From Candidatus Methanoperedens nitratireducens (GTDB taxonomy: Archaea; Halobacteriota; Methanosarcinia; Methanosarcinales; Methanoperedenaceae), in the NCBI GenBank assembly GCA_020724545.1, contig DYGR01000010.1, positions 1 to 64,000 of the forward strand: DNA of 64,000 nt, in the 5' to 3' direction. The notes beneath the pieces were generated by a model, which was given only the letters and a program-made list of their open reading frames with translations, made no database searches and was not told where the DNA came from. Made by a program: the position numbers and the translations under genes. Position 1 is the first letter of the stretch, and each line of letters starts with the position of its first letter. Shown here one piece after another: positions 28,057-41,924 of the stretch.

Positions 28057-28577
28057 AAATAAACACTCTTTTCCTCAATAGCTTTATGTTCAACTCGCTT
28101 TATCACCCAGTTCTCAAGATCCTTTAACTCGTTATATACCAGAGTTATCTTATCAGGGCTTCCGTCCCAGTGAAGGATTTTTCTTACATCTTTTTCTTTA
28201 AGTTGACCGATGATCGATCTCACGAAATGGGCAAGTGCAGATCTCTTAGAGAACTGGAGGTTGAATATAGCCCTGTATTCTCCTCTGGTTTTTGCATATG
28301 ATACTAATGTATAGCCCATACTCTCATACTCTGAGATCGTATTAAAATCACACAATATCTCCTGCTCGTAAATTATTGATGAGTCTATATTCGATATCCC
28401 AAAAATGATCTGCTGTATTAATGATTCGCTAACCTGCCTGCCAAACCATAGAATTATTTTGCCCTGTGTACAGGAAACAGTTACATCGTCGCGCCCCATC
28501 TCTATGATAGATATACCCCGCCCGTATGTGAGAGTACCTACAGAATCTTTTGAGTGCTTATCCTCTGTCATCAGCAA
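28053..28577 (-). CDS. Conserved-looking protein of unknown function
   Basis: 174 residues (start possibly at the second Met, two codons in). Mixed alpha/beta with a cysteine pair in TVSCTQGKIILWFGRQ and EQEILCDFN, no membrane segment and no recognised motif. Overlaps phi by four bases, so it belongs to the salvage operon. I do not recognise the family. Confidence 0.6.
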   Translation of the reverse strand: MLMTEDKHSKDSVGTLTYGRGISIIEMGRDDVTVSCTQGKIILWFGRQVSESLIQQIIFGISNIDSSIIYEQEILCDFNTISEYESMGYTLVSYAKTRGEYRAIFNLQFSKRSALAHFVRSIIGQLKEKDVRKILHWDGSPDKITLVYNELKDLENWVIKRVEHKAIEEKSVYL

Positions 28578-28600
28578 TTCATCTACCTGGGACTATATAA

Positions 28601-29458
28601 TTATCCTGAAATATATTTACCAATCAGATCGTTCAATCTTTCTTTAGTCTCAGCGGGAATCTTATCCGGTGCTGTCACTATTGCCCCTGATAACGCGCTT
28701 TCACAGATGCAGGTTCTATCATGTGGTACTCTGACAATAGCTTCTTTAATGATACCGCGCACAGTCTCCTCGTTTTTAATTGCGTTTGCGATCACGGTTT
28801 CGATACTCACATCCTCCTCATGCCATACGTCATAATCTGTCACCGTTGAAATGATACTGTAGCATATCTCTGCTTCACGTGCAAGTTTTGCCTCTGGGAG
28901 TGCGGTCATCCCGATTATATCAAACCCTAGGCTCTGATAGACCCTTGACTCGGCCCGTGTGGAGAACTGCGGTCCCTCCATGCAGACATATGTTCCCTTT
29001 TTATGAACAGTATGCCCGAGCTCGTCTGTGACATCAGCCAGCAGGGATGACATCTCAGGACAGAACGGATCAGCAAAGCCGATATGAACAACGATCCCAT
29101 CCTCAAAGAACGTGCTCTCCCGTATCCTTGTCCTGTCAAAGATCTGATCAGGGATCACGATATCAAGCGGTCTAAGCTCAGGTTTTAGACTTCCAACAGC
29201 AGATGCTGAGATTATCCTTTTAACACCAAGCTTCTTAAGGCCAAGAATATTCGCACGGGAATTCAACCTGGAGGGTGAAATATGGTGTCCTTTTCCATGC
29301 CTTGGAAGGAATGCGACATTTACCTCTCCAAAAGACCCTATTGTAATGGCATCAGACGGCCTCCCGTATGGGGTATTTATCTCAACCTCTTTTACATTGT
29401 CCAGCATGGATGCATCATAAACGCCGCTGCCACCGATTATTGCTATATCAGCATTCAT
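28601..29458 (-). CDS. S-methyl-5'-thioadenosine/thioinosine phosphorylase
   Basis: 285 residues. IIGGSGVYDASM at the N-terminus, PRHGKGHHISPSRLNSRANI near 53 and MEGPQFSTRAES near 168 are purine nucleoside phosphorylase family II motifs. In methanogens the family member often uses methylthioinosine after deamination of methylthioadenosine. Releases the base for salvage; a phosphoribosyltransferase gene lies just upstream in the same operon. Confidence 0.92.
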   Translation of the reverse strand: MNADIAIIGGSGVYDASMLDNVKEVEINTPYGRPSDAITIGSFGEVNVAFLPRHGKGHHISPSRLNSRANILGLKKLGVKRIISASAVGSLKPELRPLDIVIPDQIFDRTRIRESTFFEDGIVVHIGFADPFCPEMSSLLADVTDELGHTVHKKGTYVCMEGPQFSTRAESRVYQSLGFDIIGMTALPEAKLAREAEICYSIISTVTDYDVWHEEDVSIETVIANAIKNEETVRGIIKEAIVRVPHDRTCICESALSGAIVTAPDKIPAETKERLNDLIGKYISG

Positions 29459-29462
29459 TATC

Positions 29463-30167
29463 TCACGCTCCTTCGTAGCTCCATGTTTTTTCGCCCGAAA
29501 CTGTTTTTGTTTTGAGTAGTCCTCTTCTTACCATTTCCCCGAGTATCTCATCCATCCTGTTTGGCTGGGCTATCTCAAAGCTGATAGGGTCAATATTATG
29601 ATATTTTAATAATCCAGATCGTATTTTTTCTATGCTCCATTCAGGGAGTTTTTCCTTTACCATAAGCCTTGAGATGATATCGATCATGTCCTCAATAAAA
29701 TTCCACGGATACACAATCCATGCCCATTCCTGCACAACCTCACCGCAGTAATCAGGCCTGATCTCGGATGTGTAGAGATACTGCAGTACCGCGGTTCTTA
29801 CCTCTGCAGGGTTCTGCTCTGTCACATACTCTTTCGCATGCATAATACTCTTGCCTGTATCCGTAATATCATCAACGATAAGTACCTTCTTACCTGTTAC
29901 TGCGTTATCTGTGAGCGGGTACCTGATCGCAGGCCCGCCGCCAGCACTTGCTGTACCCACGTAATGTTCGACTTTAAGGCTTGTCAGGTCATTTAGTCCG
30001 AGGAAATCACAGAGCACACGTCCTGCAAACCAGCCGCCGCGTGCCAGTGCGATTATTATATCGGGTTTATAGCCTGAGCTCTTTATATCATCTGCAACAT
30101 GTCTGCAGAGATCATAGATATAATCCCAGTTTGTTATAACGCACTTGAATTTATCAGGAAGCACCAT
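29463..30167 (-). CDS. Purine phosphoribosyltransferase with C-terminal helical domain
   Basis: 234 residues. PRPP-binding VLIVDDITDTGKSI (about residues 94-107) after a RGGWFAGRVLCDFLG flexible-loop region identifies a type I PRTase of the GptA/xanthine-guanine group. The last 70 residues form a winged-helix-like extension (EILGEMVRRGLLKTKT). First gene of the leftward salvage operon, preceded by repeated TTACAAT heptamers. Confidence 0.85.
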   Translation of the reverse strand: MVLPDKFKCVITNWDYIYDLCRHVADDIKSSGYKPDIIIALARGGWFAGRVLCDFLGLNDLTSLKVEHYVGTASAGGGPAIRYPLTDNAVTGKKVLIVDDITDTGKSIMHAKEYVTEQNPAEVRTAVLQYLYTSEIRPDYCGEVVQEWAWIVYPWNFIEDMIDIISRLMVKEKLPEWSIEKIRSGLLKYHNIDPISFEIAQPNRMDEILGEMVRRGLLKTKTVSGEKTWSYEGA

Positions 30168-30193
30168 GAGGTTATCACTGCACCGAATAGGTG

Positions 30194-30229
30194 TTACAAT
30201 TACATAAATTTATTGTAAAATATTACAAT
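30194..30229. promoter_or_regulatory. Triple TTACAAT heptamer, candidate operator
   Basis: TTACAAT occurs at 30194-30200 and 30223-30229, with its complement ATTGTAA at 30212-30218 between them. The block lies 27-62 bases upstream of the PRTase start and on the shared side of the KaiC-like gene, whose own TATA-like GTATTTAAGTAAA is near 30350. Alternating heptamers suggest a cooperative repressor; the binder is unknown. Confidence 0.45.
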
Positions 30230-30390
30230 AATGTTTAATTATTTATAGAAGTTTTTAAAAAGTGAAATGTACATCAAGTTTTTTGAATCCCCGAATCTAT
30301 TCATAATCATTCTCAATATAAACATCATAATCCTTAATATGTAATAAGGTATTTAAGTAAAACAGTGAATACTCATTCAGGTGTTTAGCT

Positions 30391-31161
30391 ATGGCAGATA
30401 AAAAACAGATTAAAACAGATATAATTGGCTCACACCGTGTTCCAACAGGAATCCCGGGGTTTGATGAATTATGCGGAGGGGGAATACTCAGAAATAGAAC
30501 ATACCTTGTATCCGGGTCAGCCGGGGCAGGTAAGACTATATTCGGACTCCAGTATCTTTATAACGGCATTACGAAATACGGAGAGAACGGTATATTCATA
30601 GCGACAGAAGAGCGTCCTGAACAGGTCAGAGAGAACGTGAAAATGTTCGGATGGGATTTTGAAGCTCTGGAAGACGAAGGCAAGCTTGCGATACTTGATG
30701 CATGTTCTACAAAAATAGGTATTCCCTCGCATGAAAAATATGTCGATGTCAGGCCTTTTGATATGCGCTCCATGCTTGATCAGATCATAGCGATACAGGA
30801 GGATATCGATGCAAAAAGGGCTTTAGTCGATGGAACTACATCGATCGGTTTCTATTTACAGGATCCGGCGAAGATAAGGGTTGAACTTCTCAAATTAAGT
30901 ACAACTCTTGAGATACTGGGATTGACCTCATTAATGACATGTGAAATCACAGATGACAGTATGGTAGGAAGGTTTGGTGTAGAGACTTTCGTTACTGAAG
31001 GAACGATCATGATGTACTACAAGCGGACAGATTCTGTAAGGGTCCGCAGTATCGAGATCTTCAAGATGAGAGGTTCTAACCACAGCCAGAATATCCATCC
31101 ATACGACATCACCTCAAGCGGTGTAGTGGTACATCCACACGAAGAAGTTTATACTGGTTGA
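30391..31161 (+). CDS. KaiC/RadA-like ATPase
   Basis: 256 residues, one RecA-type domain. VPTGIPGFDELCGGGILRNR precedes Walker A SGSAGAGKT (about residues 42-50); catalytic glutamates follow at FIATEERPEQ. Walker B is RALVDGTTSI. Single-domain KaiC-like proteins are numerous in methanogens and are thought to act as signalling ATPases. Overlaps the region before tpiA, stop to ATG distance 17 bases. Confidence 0.88.
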   Translation: MADKKQIKTDIIGSHRVPTGIPGFDELCGGGILRNRTYLVSGSAGAGKTIFGLQYLYNGITKYGENGIFIATEERPEQVRENVKMFGWDFEALEDEGKLAILDACSTKIGIPSHEKYVDVRPFDMRSMLDQIIAIQEDIDAKRALVDGTTSIGFYLQDPAKIRVELLKLSTTLEILGLTSLMTCEITDDSMVGRFGVETFVTEGTIMMYYKRTDSVRVRSIEIFKMRGSNHSQNIHPYDITSSGVVVHPHEEVYTG

Positions 31162-31178
31162 TTTTTAAAGGTGCGCTC

Positions 31179-31850
31179 ATGGGGAAAAAACCGCTGATAG
31201 TATTGAATTTCAAAACATACACAGAGGGTATGGGGAAAAATGCGGTAAAGATGGCAAAATATTGCGAGGAAGTAAGTGCAGATTCGGGAGTTAAGATTAT
31301 TGCAGTTCCCCAGGCACCTGATATATACAGGGTAGCATGTTCTGTAAAAATACCAGTTTTTGCCCAGCATATCGATGGTGCTGGAGCCGGGAGCCATACC
31401 GGCCATATCACAGCCGATTGTGTCAGGTCAGCAGGTGCCACGGGAACACTCATCAACCACTCAGAGCGCCGCCTTCTCCTGGCTGATATAGATTCGGCTG
31501 TCCAATCCGCAAAAAGATCAGGATTGATAACGATCGTATGTACAAATAATGTTGCAGTTACACTGGCAGTTGCGACATTCGCACCCGAATTCGTGGCGAT
31601 AGAACCCCCGGAGCTTATAGGCTCAGGGATCCCTGTCTCCAAAGCTGATCCTGATATAGTGAGAGGGTCTGTCAGTGCCGTAAAAAGGATACAACCTGAT
31701 GTTGAAGTCCTGTGCGGTGCGGGCATATCCCGGGGGGATGATGTTGCTGCTGCGCTTGAGCTGGGAACAGCGGGCGTACTTCTTGCTTCCGGTATCATTA
31801 GAGCAAAAGACCCGAAGGCTGCACTCATCGACCTTGTGGGAAATATATGA
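31179..31850 (+). CDS. tpiA: Triosephosphate isomerase (archaeal type)
   Basis: About 223 residues from the ATG at 31179, the short archaeal form. Catalytic lysine in IVLNFKTY, histidine region LINHSERR and catalytic glutamate in VAIEPPELIG are visible, then the phosphate loop CGAGISRGDD. Interconverts dihydroxyacetone phosphate and glyceraldehyde 3-phosphate. Confidence 0.94.
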   Translation: MGKKPLIVLNFKTYTEGMGKNAVKMAKYCEEVSADSGVKIIAVPQAPDIYRVACSVKIPVFAQHIDGAGAGSHTGHITADCVRSAGATGTLINHSERRLLLADIDSAVQSAKRSGLITIVCTNNVAVTLAVATFAPEFVAIEPPELIGSGIPVSKADPDIVRGSVSAVKRIQPDVEVLCGAGISRGDDVAAALELGTAGVLLASGIIRAKDPKAALIDLVGNI

Positions 31851-32027
31851 TGTTAATCGATGAACCAACGCAAAAGCTTTTAAAAGATGAAGACATAGAA
31901 AGATTTAAGTAAAATAAGATCGTTTGAGGGGCGCACATCCACGAGGTTTTAATATAACTTGCAATTGATTGAGTATTTATTATCCCTGATTAAAAGTATA
32001 TGTATGAGATTAGAGGGTAATATATTT

Positions 32028-32122
32028 GGGCTCGTAGCTCAGTCAGGCAGAGCACCGGGCTTTTATTCAAAGCGAATTGAGAAGAAACCCGATGGTCGAG
32101 GGTTCAAATCCCTCCGAGCCCG
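32028..32122 (+). tRNA. tRNA-Lys (TTT) with intron of about 21 bases
   Basis: Acceptor GGGCTCG/CGAGCCC, D-arm GCTC..GAGC, anticodon part CCGGG-CTTTTA, T loop TTCAAAT. After position 37 comes an inserted stretch of about 21 bases (about 32069-32089) before ACCCGA, the canonical site of archaeal bulge-helix-bulge introns. Mature length would be 74. The closing base pair of the anticodon stem is C-A. rpoH starts 22 bases later. Confidence 0.9.
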
Positions 32123-32144
32123 CTTTACCTGTGAGGTAAATTAA

Positions 32145-32402
32145 ATGAAGGAGAAAGAGCATACTGGACGGGAGTTTAGGCCCTTAGAACATAAACTGGT
32201 ACCAAGACACGAAATTTTAGATGAGGATACTCTTAAAAAGATACTATCTGAGTATAATATAGAGAAGGAACAGATGCCTAAGATTCGTGTATCTGATCCG
32301 GCAGCTTTAGCCATTAAAGCAAAAGTTGGCGATGTTATACGTATCATCCGCGATAGCCCGACGGCAGGCAGGGCCATTTTCTACCGTCTGGTTATCGCAT
32401 AA
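32145..32402 (+). CDS. rpoH: RNA polymerase subunit H
   Basis: 85 residues: a polar N-terminal tail, then the Rpb5-like core LVPRHEILDEDTLKKILSEY and the conserved IRVSDPAALAIKAKVGDVIR and FYRLVI end. First gene of the RNA polymerase operon, 20 bases before rpoB''. Contacts the A'/A'' jaw near incoming DNA. Confidence 0.96.
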   Translation: MKEKEHTGREFRPLEHKLVPRHEILDEDTLKKILSEYNIEKEQMPKIRVSDPAALAIKAKVGDVIRIIRDSPTAGRAIFYRLVIA

Positions 32403-32422
32403 TTAGAGGTAATAGAGGTAAT

Positions 32423-34015
32423 ATGTTAGATAGAAGAATGCTATCAGATGTGTATTTTACAAATGATAATATTGTGCGTCACCATGTAGATTCGTTCAAT
32501 GATTTTCTGGATTATGGTATCCAGAAAGTTATTGATGAGCAGAGGATTATAGAAACTGATATTGAAGGTGTATATGTTAGACTTGGAAAAATCCGTACAA
32601 ACCATCCGATAGTAAGAGAAGCGGACGGTGCGGTCGATAAACTCTATCCCACAGAGGCCAGGCTAAGGAATATAACGTATGCTGCACCGCTTTATCTTGG
32701 CATGACCATCATCAGCCCTGAGGGGGAAAAAGAAGAGAAAGAAGCTGAAATTGGACATTTACCAATGATGGTATGGTCCAAAAAATGCAACCTCGTAGGA
32801 TTGACAGAGAAGGAAATGGTCGAACTGGGAGAGGATCCGCAGGACCCTGGAGGGTATTTCATAGTTAACGGCACAGAGCGGGTTATTACCACGCTTGAAG
32901 ACCTTGCTCCGAATAAAATCCTTGTTGAATTCGAGGAGCGCTATGGTGAAAACATAGAGGTAGCAAAGGTATTCTCACAGAGGCGGGGTTACCGTGCACT
33001 GGTGGTTGTAGAGCGGAATAGAAAGTCCATTCTTGAGGTTTCATTCCCATCCATATCAGGCAGGATCAATTTTGTTACCCTTGTCCGTGCGCTGGGTCTT
33101 GAGACCGATCAGGATATTGTGAATGCTGTGTCCGATGATCCTGAGATTATTAAATTCATGCTTGAGAACCTGGAAGAAGCAGAAGTTGGCAATAAAGAAA
33201 AAGCAATGGAGAAAATAGGGACACGGGTAGCGTCCGGCCAGGCCAGAGAATACCAGATAAAAAGAGCAAATTACGTGATCGACAGGTACTTACTTCCTCA
33301 CCTCGGGAACGATGAGGCCCACCGTCTTCTGAAAGCCCAGTTCCTGGGCCGTATGGCCCAGGCGTGTTTTGAACTTGCCCTGGGCAAAAGGGAGAACGAT
33401 GATAAAGATCATTATGCAAATAAAAGGCTCAAACTGGCAGGTGATCTGATGGAAGATCTGTTCAGAGTCTCATTCAACAGGCTCACAAGGGACATCAAAT
33501 ACCAGCTTGAGAGGGCAAGTATGAGAAACAGGGACCTGAATGTTGCCACTGTCGTGCGCTCAGATGTGCTGACTGAGCGTCTTGTACATCCATTAGCCAC
33601 GGGCAACTGGGTCGGAGGCCGCACCGGCGTATCACAACTGCTTGACCGCACTGACTATATTGCCACACTGTCGCATTTACGCAGGGTCATATCACCGTTA
33701 TCAAGATCGCAGCCTCATTTCGAAGCAAGAGACCTGCATCCTACACAGTGGGGAAGAATATGCCCCACAGAAACCCCAGAAGGACCTAATTGCGGACTTG
33801 TTAAGAATTTTGCACAGTTGGTCGAAATATCCACTGCCGCAGGAGATGACAGGCAACTTAAGAACTATCTCTATGAAAAGGGTGTACAGCCGATCATCCC
33901 GCAGCTTGTGGGAGTTGAAGAAGTGCCTACTACCTATGCGACAGAACTTGAGGCACTCGAAGAAGCACAAGAAGCAAAAATCGAGCCTGAAGAGGAGGGT
34001 GATATATTTGAGTAG
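32423..34015 (+). CDS. rpoB2: RNA polymerase subunit B''
   Basis: 530 residues, the N-terminal half of the beta-like subunit (split as in methanogens). Conserved [13 protein letters not shown] near 152 and [19 protein letters not shown] near 435 mark lobe and fork regions. The acidic tail ends in EEEGDIFE. The next subunit starts within its last codons, so translation of the two halves is coupled. Confidence 0.96.
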   Translation: MLDRRMLSDVYFTNDNIVRHHVDSFNDFLDYGIQKVIDEQRIIETDIEGVYVRLGKIRTNHPIVREADGAVDKLYPTEARLRNITYAAPLYLGMTIISPEGEKEEKEAEIGHLPMMVWSKKCNLVGLTEKEMVELGEDPQDPGGYFIVNGTERVITTLEDLAPNKILVEFEERYGENIEVAKVFSQRRGYRALVVVERNRKSILEVSFPSISGRINFVTLVRALGLETDQDIVNAVSDDPEIIKFMLENLEEAEVGNKEKAMEKIGTRVASGQAREYQIKRANYVIDRYLLPHLGNDEAHRLLKAQFLGRMAQACFELALGKRENDDKDHYANKRLKLAGDLMEDLFRVSFNRLTRDIKYQLERASMRNRDLNVATVVRSDVLTERLVHPLATGNWVGGRTGVSQLLDRTDYIATLSHLRRVISPLSRSQPHFEARDLHPTQWGRICPTETPEGPNCGLVKNFAQLVEISTAAGDDRQLKNYLYEKGVQPIIPQLVGVEEVPTTYATELEALEEAQEAKIEPEEEGDIFE

Positions 34016-35822
34016 AACAAGGATTTTCTTAAATGGCGAGCTCATAGGTACTCATGACAGACCAAAAGAATTAGTAGTAGAACTGCGAAAGAAACGAAGA
34101 CAGGGTGAGCTCAAGAAACAGATTAACATCATTTTCTATGAGGATACGAGTGAGATATACATCAATTCAGATCAGGGCAGGGCAAGACGTCCTGTTATAA
34201 TCGTAGAAAAAGGTGTACCTCTTGTAACAAAAGAACATATTGAAAAACTAAAGAATGGGGAAATTACGTTTGAAGGCATTGTGAATGAAGGTTTAATAGA
34301 GTATCTTGATGCCGAAGAAGAAGAAAATGCGTTTATAGCAATTGATGAAACGGATATAACACCAAAACATACGCATCTTGAGATAGACTCTGCTCTGATC
34401 ATGGGTGTTGGCGCAGGCATGGTGCCTTTTCCTGAGCATAATGCATCCCCAAGGAATACGATGGGAGCAGGTATGATTAAGCAAAGTCTTGGCATGTCGA
34501 TGCCTAATATGAAGCTGCGACCTGATACAAGAGCCCATGTTCTCCATTACCCGCAAAGATCACTGGTAACCACGCAGACTGCTGAGGCCATCGGGTTCGA
34601 TAAGCGACCTGCAGGGCAGAATTTCGTGGTAGCTGTGTTATCCTATGAAGGTTATAATATAGAGGATGCGCTGATCATAAACAAAGGTTCGATAGACCGG
34701 GGACTCGGAAGAAGCCATTTCTTCAGGACAAACGAGGGAGAAGAGAGAAAATATCCGGGCGGACAGGAAGATAAATTCGAGATTCCTGATGCAGAGGTGA
34801 GAGGGGCACGGGGCGCTGATGTTTATAAACAACTTGATAGTGATGGATTAGTCAATCCTGAGATACCTGTTGGACCAAATGATGTGCTTATAGGCAAAAC
34901 AAGTCCTCCAAGATTCCTGGAAGAACCCACTGAGTTTGGAATCAGCCCTCTCCAGCGCAGAGAGAGTTCAGTCACGATGCGCTCAAATGAAAAAGGTATA
35001 GTTGATACAGTGATACTGACCGAATCAGAGAACGGCTCACGACTTGCAAAGGTCAGGACAAGAGACCAGAGAATACCTGAGATCGGGGATAAGTTCGCAT
35101 CCCGTCACGGACAGAAAGGGGTAATCGGCCTCGTAGTACCGCACGAGGATATGCCGTTCGCAGAAGATGGTACAGTTCCTGATCTCATAGTCAACCCGCA
35201 TGCCATACCATCACGAATGACAGTGGGCCATGTCCTTGAGATGATAGGCGGCAAAGTAGGCTCACTTGAGGGAAGACATATGGACGGTACAGCATTCTCA
35301 GGAGCATCTGAGGATGAACTGCGCTCTGGCCTTAATAAATTTGGCTACTCGCATACAGGTAAAGAGGTACTTTATGACGGTATAACTGGAAACAGGATTC
35401 ATGCTGATATATTTGTAGGAGTTATTCTTTATCAGAAGCTCTACCACATGGTATCATCAAAGATGCATGCCAGATCCAGGGGACCTGTCCAGGTATTGAC
35501 CCGGCAGCCGACAGAAGGCAGGGCAAGGGAAGGCGGTTTGAGGTTTGGAGAAATGGAACGCGATGTTCTTATAGGACATGGCGCTGCTATGGCCTTAAAG
35601 GAGAGGCTGCTTGATGAATCCGACAGGGTAGTGGAATACGTCTGTTCTGCCTGCGGCATGATTGGCACTCTTGATAAACGAAGAAATATCACTATATGCC
35701 CGGCCTGCGATGCAGAGACAGAGATACATCCTGTTGAAATGAGCTATGCATTCAAACTACTGCTTGATGAGATACTATCCCTCGGCGTTGCACCACGACT
35801 TGTGCTGGAGGACGCTGTTTAG
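34008..35822 (+). CDS. rpoB1: RNA polymerase subunit B'
   Basis: 604 residues from a TTG at 34008 with GAGGAGGGTGAT just upstream; the open frame extends further left but only as an overlap of rpoB''. The start [15 protein letters not shown] is that of the family. Catalytic [23 protein letters not shown] and the zinc-binding [21 protein letters not shown]-terminus are all present. Confidence 0.95.
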   Translation: MSRTRIFLNGELIGTHDRPKELVVELRKKRRQGELKKQINIIFYEDTSEIYINSDQGRARRPVIIVEKGVPLVTKEHIEKLKNGEITFEGIVNEGLIEYLDAEEEENAFIAIDETDITPKHTHLEIDSALIMGVGAGMVPFPEHNASPRNTMGAGMIKQSLGMSMPNMKLRPDTRAHVLHYPQRSLVTTQTAEAIGFDKRPAGQNFVVAVLSYEGYNIEDALIINKGSIDRGLGRSHFFRTNEGEERKYPGGQEDKFEIPDAEVRGARGADVYKQLDSDGLVNPEIPVGPNDVLIGKTSPPRFLEEPTEFGISPLQRRESSVTMRSNEKGIVDTVILTESENGSRLAKVRTRDQRIPEIGDKFASRHGQKGVIGLVVPHEDMPFAEDGTVPDLIVNPHAIPSRMTVGHVLEMIGGKVGSLEGRHMDGTAFSGASEDELRSGLNKFGYSHTGKEVLYDGITGNRIHADIFVGVILYQKLYHMVSSKMHARSRGPVQVLTRQPTEGRAREGGLRFGEMERDVLIGHGAAMALKERLLDESDRVVEYVCSACGMIGTLDKRRNITICPACDAETEIHPVEMSYAFKLLLDEILSLGVAPRLVLEDAV

Positions 35823-35831
35823 GAGGAAACG

Positions 35832-39604
<3,773 letters not shown>

Positions 39605-39616
39605 AGGAGCAGAATT

Positions 39617-39910
39617 ATGCAAACTGATATAACCAAAGTACTGCGAAGCACTTTATCCACAGGTAAAGTGCTTATCGGCACAAAACAAACCTTGGATGCA
39701 GTAAAGAATGGGAAAGCACAGGTTGTTATAGTATCGTCCAATTGTTTAGAACAAACATTGAAAGAATTAAGGGGTGTAGCTATAATAAAATACCCTGGAT
39801 CTGGTGTTGATCTTGGTGCCGCATGTGCTAAACCATTCTCGATTACTGCACTTGCGGTTCTGGACCCCGGAGAATCAGAGATTCTTTCCTTAGGGAGCAT
39901 GAATGAGTGA
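39617..39910 (+). CDS. rpl30e: Ribosomal protein L30e
   Basis: 97 residues of the L7Ae/L30e RNA-binding fold (KVLIGTKQTLDAVKNGKAQV, then AIIKYPGSGVDLGAACAKPF). Stands between rpoA'' and nusA as in most euryarchaea. Its end overlaps the nusA start by eight bases. Confidence 0.94.
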   Translation: MQTDITKVLRSTLSTGKVLIGTKQTLDAVKNGKAQVVIVSSNCLEQTLKELRGVAIIKYPGSGVDLGAACAKPFSITALAVLDPGESEILSLGSMNE

Positions 39911-40346
39911 AGTCAGGTTAACTACTGAGGGAATAAGGTATATTGCATTATTTGAGAGCCTCACAGGCGCCAGAGCAAGAGATTGCTATGAAGATATAGA
40001 AAATAACAGGTTGATATTCGTGGTAAAGAGCGGGGATATGGGACTGGCCATCGGAAAAGGCGGAGATCATATCAACCGCGTAAAGAGAGTGGTCGGCAAG
40101 CATGTTGAAGTCATTGAACACTCAGAAGACCCTGTTGAGTTCGTGAAAAATGCTTTTCATCCGGTTTCAACAAAAAATGTTAATATTGTTGAGAAGGATG
40201 ATAAGCGCATAGCTTATGTAGAGGTACTTACTAAAGAGAAAGGACTTGCCATCGGGAGAGACGGCAAAAACATTGAAAAGGTAAAAAAACTCTCCTTAAG
40301 GCACCATAATATAGATGATGTGATCATCAAGGGTTACGCCCCTTAA
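39903..40346 (+). CDS. nusA: NusA-like KH-domain transcription factor
   Basis: 147 residues, only the two KH domains of bacterial NusA: GLAIGKGGDHINRVKRVVGK (about residues 41-60) and GLAIGRDGKNIEKVKKLS (about 113-130). The archaeal protein is thought to act in termination or antitermination. The last codons run into repeat copy C. Confidence 0.94.
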   Translation: MSEVRLTTEGIRYIALFESLTGARARDCYEDIENNRLIFVVKSGDMGLAIGKGGDHINRVKRVVGKHVEVIEHSEDPVEFVKNAFHPVSTKNVNIVEKDDKRIAYVEVLTKEKGLAIGRDGKNIEKVKKLSLRHHNIDDVIIKGYAP

Positions 40347-40440
40347 CGACGACTGTCACGCCAGTCGATTGCGTATTCACGCATTGCTTCGCAATACGTG
40401 TCTGCGTTCAAGGGACTGTTACGTCAGTCGATTGCAACCA
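40330..40440. repeat. Structured dispersed repeat, copy C (inverted, inside the operon)
   Basis: Relative to copies A and B it is on the opposite strand. Helices: AAGGG-TTACGC-CCCTT (40329-40344), CGACTG-TCACGC-CAGTCG (40350-40367), CACGCATTGC-TTC-GCAATACGTG (40378-40400). A second short CAGTCGATTGC block follows near 40425. It fills the unusually long 136-base gap between nusA and rps12 and its first hairpin covers the end of nusA. Confidence 0.72.
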
Positions 40441-40482
40441 TTGAGAAAATAAAAATTATTCATACTGGAGGAAGAAAACTTC

Positions 40483-40911
40483 ATGGGAAAAGGAATATAC
40501 GCAGCTCGTAAACTTAAGAGCGAACACAAGAAGTTCAGATGGAGCGACAGGAATTATAGCAGACGCGCTCTTAATCTGGATGTAAAGGCAGACCCGCTGG
40601 GAGGAGCACCTCAGGCAAGGGGTATTGCACTTGAAAAAGTCGGGATTGAGGCAAAGCAGCCCAATTCTGCTATCCGAAAATGCATAAGACTTCAACTCAT
40701 CAAAAACGGAAAACAGATATCCGCTTTCTGCCCTGGCGACGGTGCGATCAATTTTATCGATGAACATGATGAAGTAACCGTAGAAAGGATGGGCGGAAGA
40801 ATGGGCGGTGCCATGGGAGATATTCCCGGAGTGCGCTGGAAGGTAATAGCAGTTAACAATGTTGATCTAAGACAGTTAGTTCTTGGTAAAAAGGAAAAGC
40901 CGGTGAGATAA
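40483..40911 (+). CDS. rps12: Ribosomal protein S12
   Basis: 142 residues of the archaeal/eukaryotic S23 type: [20 protein letters not shown], the decoding-site [20 protein letters not shown] and the C-terminal [20 protein letters not shown] loop. An AGGAGGAAG site precedes the ATG. Two bases separate it from rps7. Confidence 0.96.
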   Translation: MGKGIYAARKLKSEHKKFRWSDRNYSRRALNLDVKADPLGGAPQARGIALEKVGIEAKQPNSAIRKCIRLQLIKNGKQISAFCPGDGAINFIDEHDEVTVERMGGRMGGAMGDIPGVRWKVIAVNNVDLRQLVLGKKEKPVR

Positions 40912-40912
40912 T

Positions 40913-41473
40913 ATGTATAAATTGTTTGGAAAATGGGATTTTACAGAGGTTGAGGTTAGAGACCCGAGTATCAGGAATTATGTCAACCTTACACCCATCT
41001 TTGTCCCGCATACAGGCGGCAGAAATGCAAAACAGCAGTTCGGTAAATCGAGTTTAAACATTGTTGAGCGACTTGTCAACAAAATGATGCGCGAAGAGAA
41101 TAATACAGGACAGAAGATAACAGCGAACACGATTGTTCAAGAAGCTTTTGAGAAAATCAATAAGAAAACGGGACAGAACCCTATACAGATCCTGGTCAAT
41201 GCAATATCAAATTCGGGACCCAGGGAAGAGACTGTCAGGTTACAGTACGGCGGTATTGCAGTTCCAAAATCAGTTGATACTGCACCACAGCGCCGTGTGG
41301 ATACTGCGCTACGGTTAGTCACTGAAGGGGCACAGAAGGCAGCCTTCGGTACAAAGAAGTCCCTAGCTGATACCCTTGCAGATGAGATAATCGCAGCGGC
41401 AAACTACGATGTCAAAGGGTATGCAATGGGCAAAAAAGATAATATCGAGAGGGTTGCAAAGGCAGCACGTTAA
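40913..41473 (+). CDS. rps7: Ribosomal protein S7
   Basis: 186 residues. [40 protein letters not shown] and the C-terminal [20 protein letters not shown] are typical. Last gene of the operon here; elongation factors EF-2 and EF-1alpha and rps10, which follow rps7 in many archaea, are absent and a hairpin plus a convergent gene comes next. Confidence 0.96.
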   Translation: MYKLFGKWDFTEVEVRDPSIRNYVNLTPIFVPHTGGRNAKQQFGKSSLNIVERLVNKMMREENNTGQKITANTIVQEAFEKINKKTGQNPIQILVNAISNSGPREETVRLQYGGIAVPKSVDTAPQRRVDTALRLVTEGAQKAAFGTKKSLADTLADEIIAAANYDVKGYAMGKKDNIERVAKAAR

Positions 41474-41478
41474 TAGTA

Positions 41479-41500
41479 TCGCATAACCGGAGTTATGCGA
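41479..41500 (+). terminator. Hairpin between convergent rps7 and ribH
   Basis: Perfect inverted repeat TCGCATAAC-CGGA-GTTATGCGA (9-bp stem, 4-base loop), six bases after the rps7 stop and 14 before the end of ribH. It can close both transcripts. Only a short T-rich run follows. Confidence 0.65.
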
Positions 41501-41513
41501 TTATCCTATTAGC

Positions 41514-41924
41514 TTATTCTTTTAACATTCTGACCATCTTTACTGCTGCTTCTACAGCGCGTTTGGCATATTCAACACGCTCATGTGCATCAAGCCTGCT
41601 CATGCCCGGACCTGAGATCCCGAGTGTTACGGGTTTATTGTACTCCAGGGCAAGATCTGCTATCTTCCTTGATGCATGCTGAATAACGATCTCGTCGTGC
41701 TTTGTGGCTCCCTGTATCACACATCCCATCGTGACCACTGCATCAACATTCCCATCCTCTGCGAGTTTCTTTACTGCCAGAGGCATATCAAAAACACCGG
41801 GCACGTATAAAATTTTCGCAACTGATACTCCGAGAAAAGCTGCATGTTCTTTACCAAGGGTCTCCATCTGTATAGTTATATCCCTGTTGAATTCTGAAAC
41901 AACAAATCCAAGTTTGATACTCAT
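41514..41924 (-). CDS. ribH: 6,7-dimethyl-8-ribityllumazine synthase
   Basis: 136 residues. LGFVVSEFNRDIT start, the VPGVFDMPLAVKKL strand-turn, and the catalytic histidine in IQGATKHDEIVIQ mark lumazine synthase, which makes the penultimate intermediate of riboflavin. F420 synthesis draws on a related pyrimidine precursor. Monocistronic. Confidence 0.92.
   Translation of the reverse strand: MSIKLGFVVSEFNRDITIQMETLGKEHAAFLGVSVAKILYVPGVFDMPLAVKKLAEDGNVDAVVTMGCVIQGATKHDEIVIQHASRKIADLALEYNKPVTLGISGPGMSRLDAHERVEYAKRAVEAAVKMVRMLKE

Noticed and set aside
33642-34007. N-terminal extension of RNA polymerase B' within rpoB''
   Set aside because: Out-of-frame text of rpoB''; the family start and a strong ribosome site are at TTG 34008.
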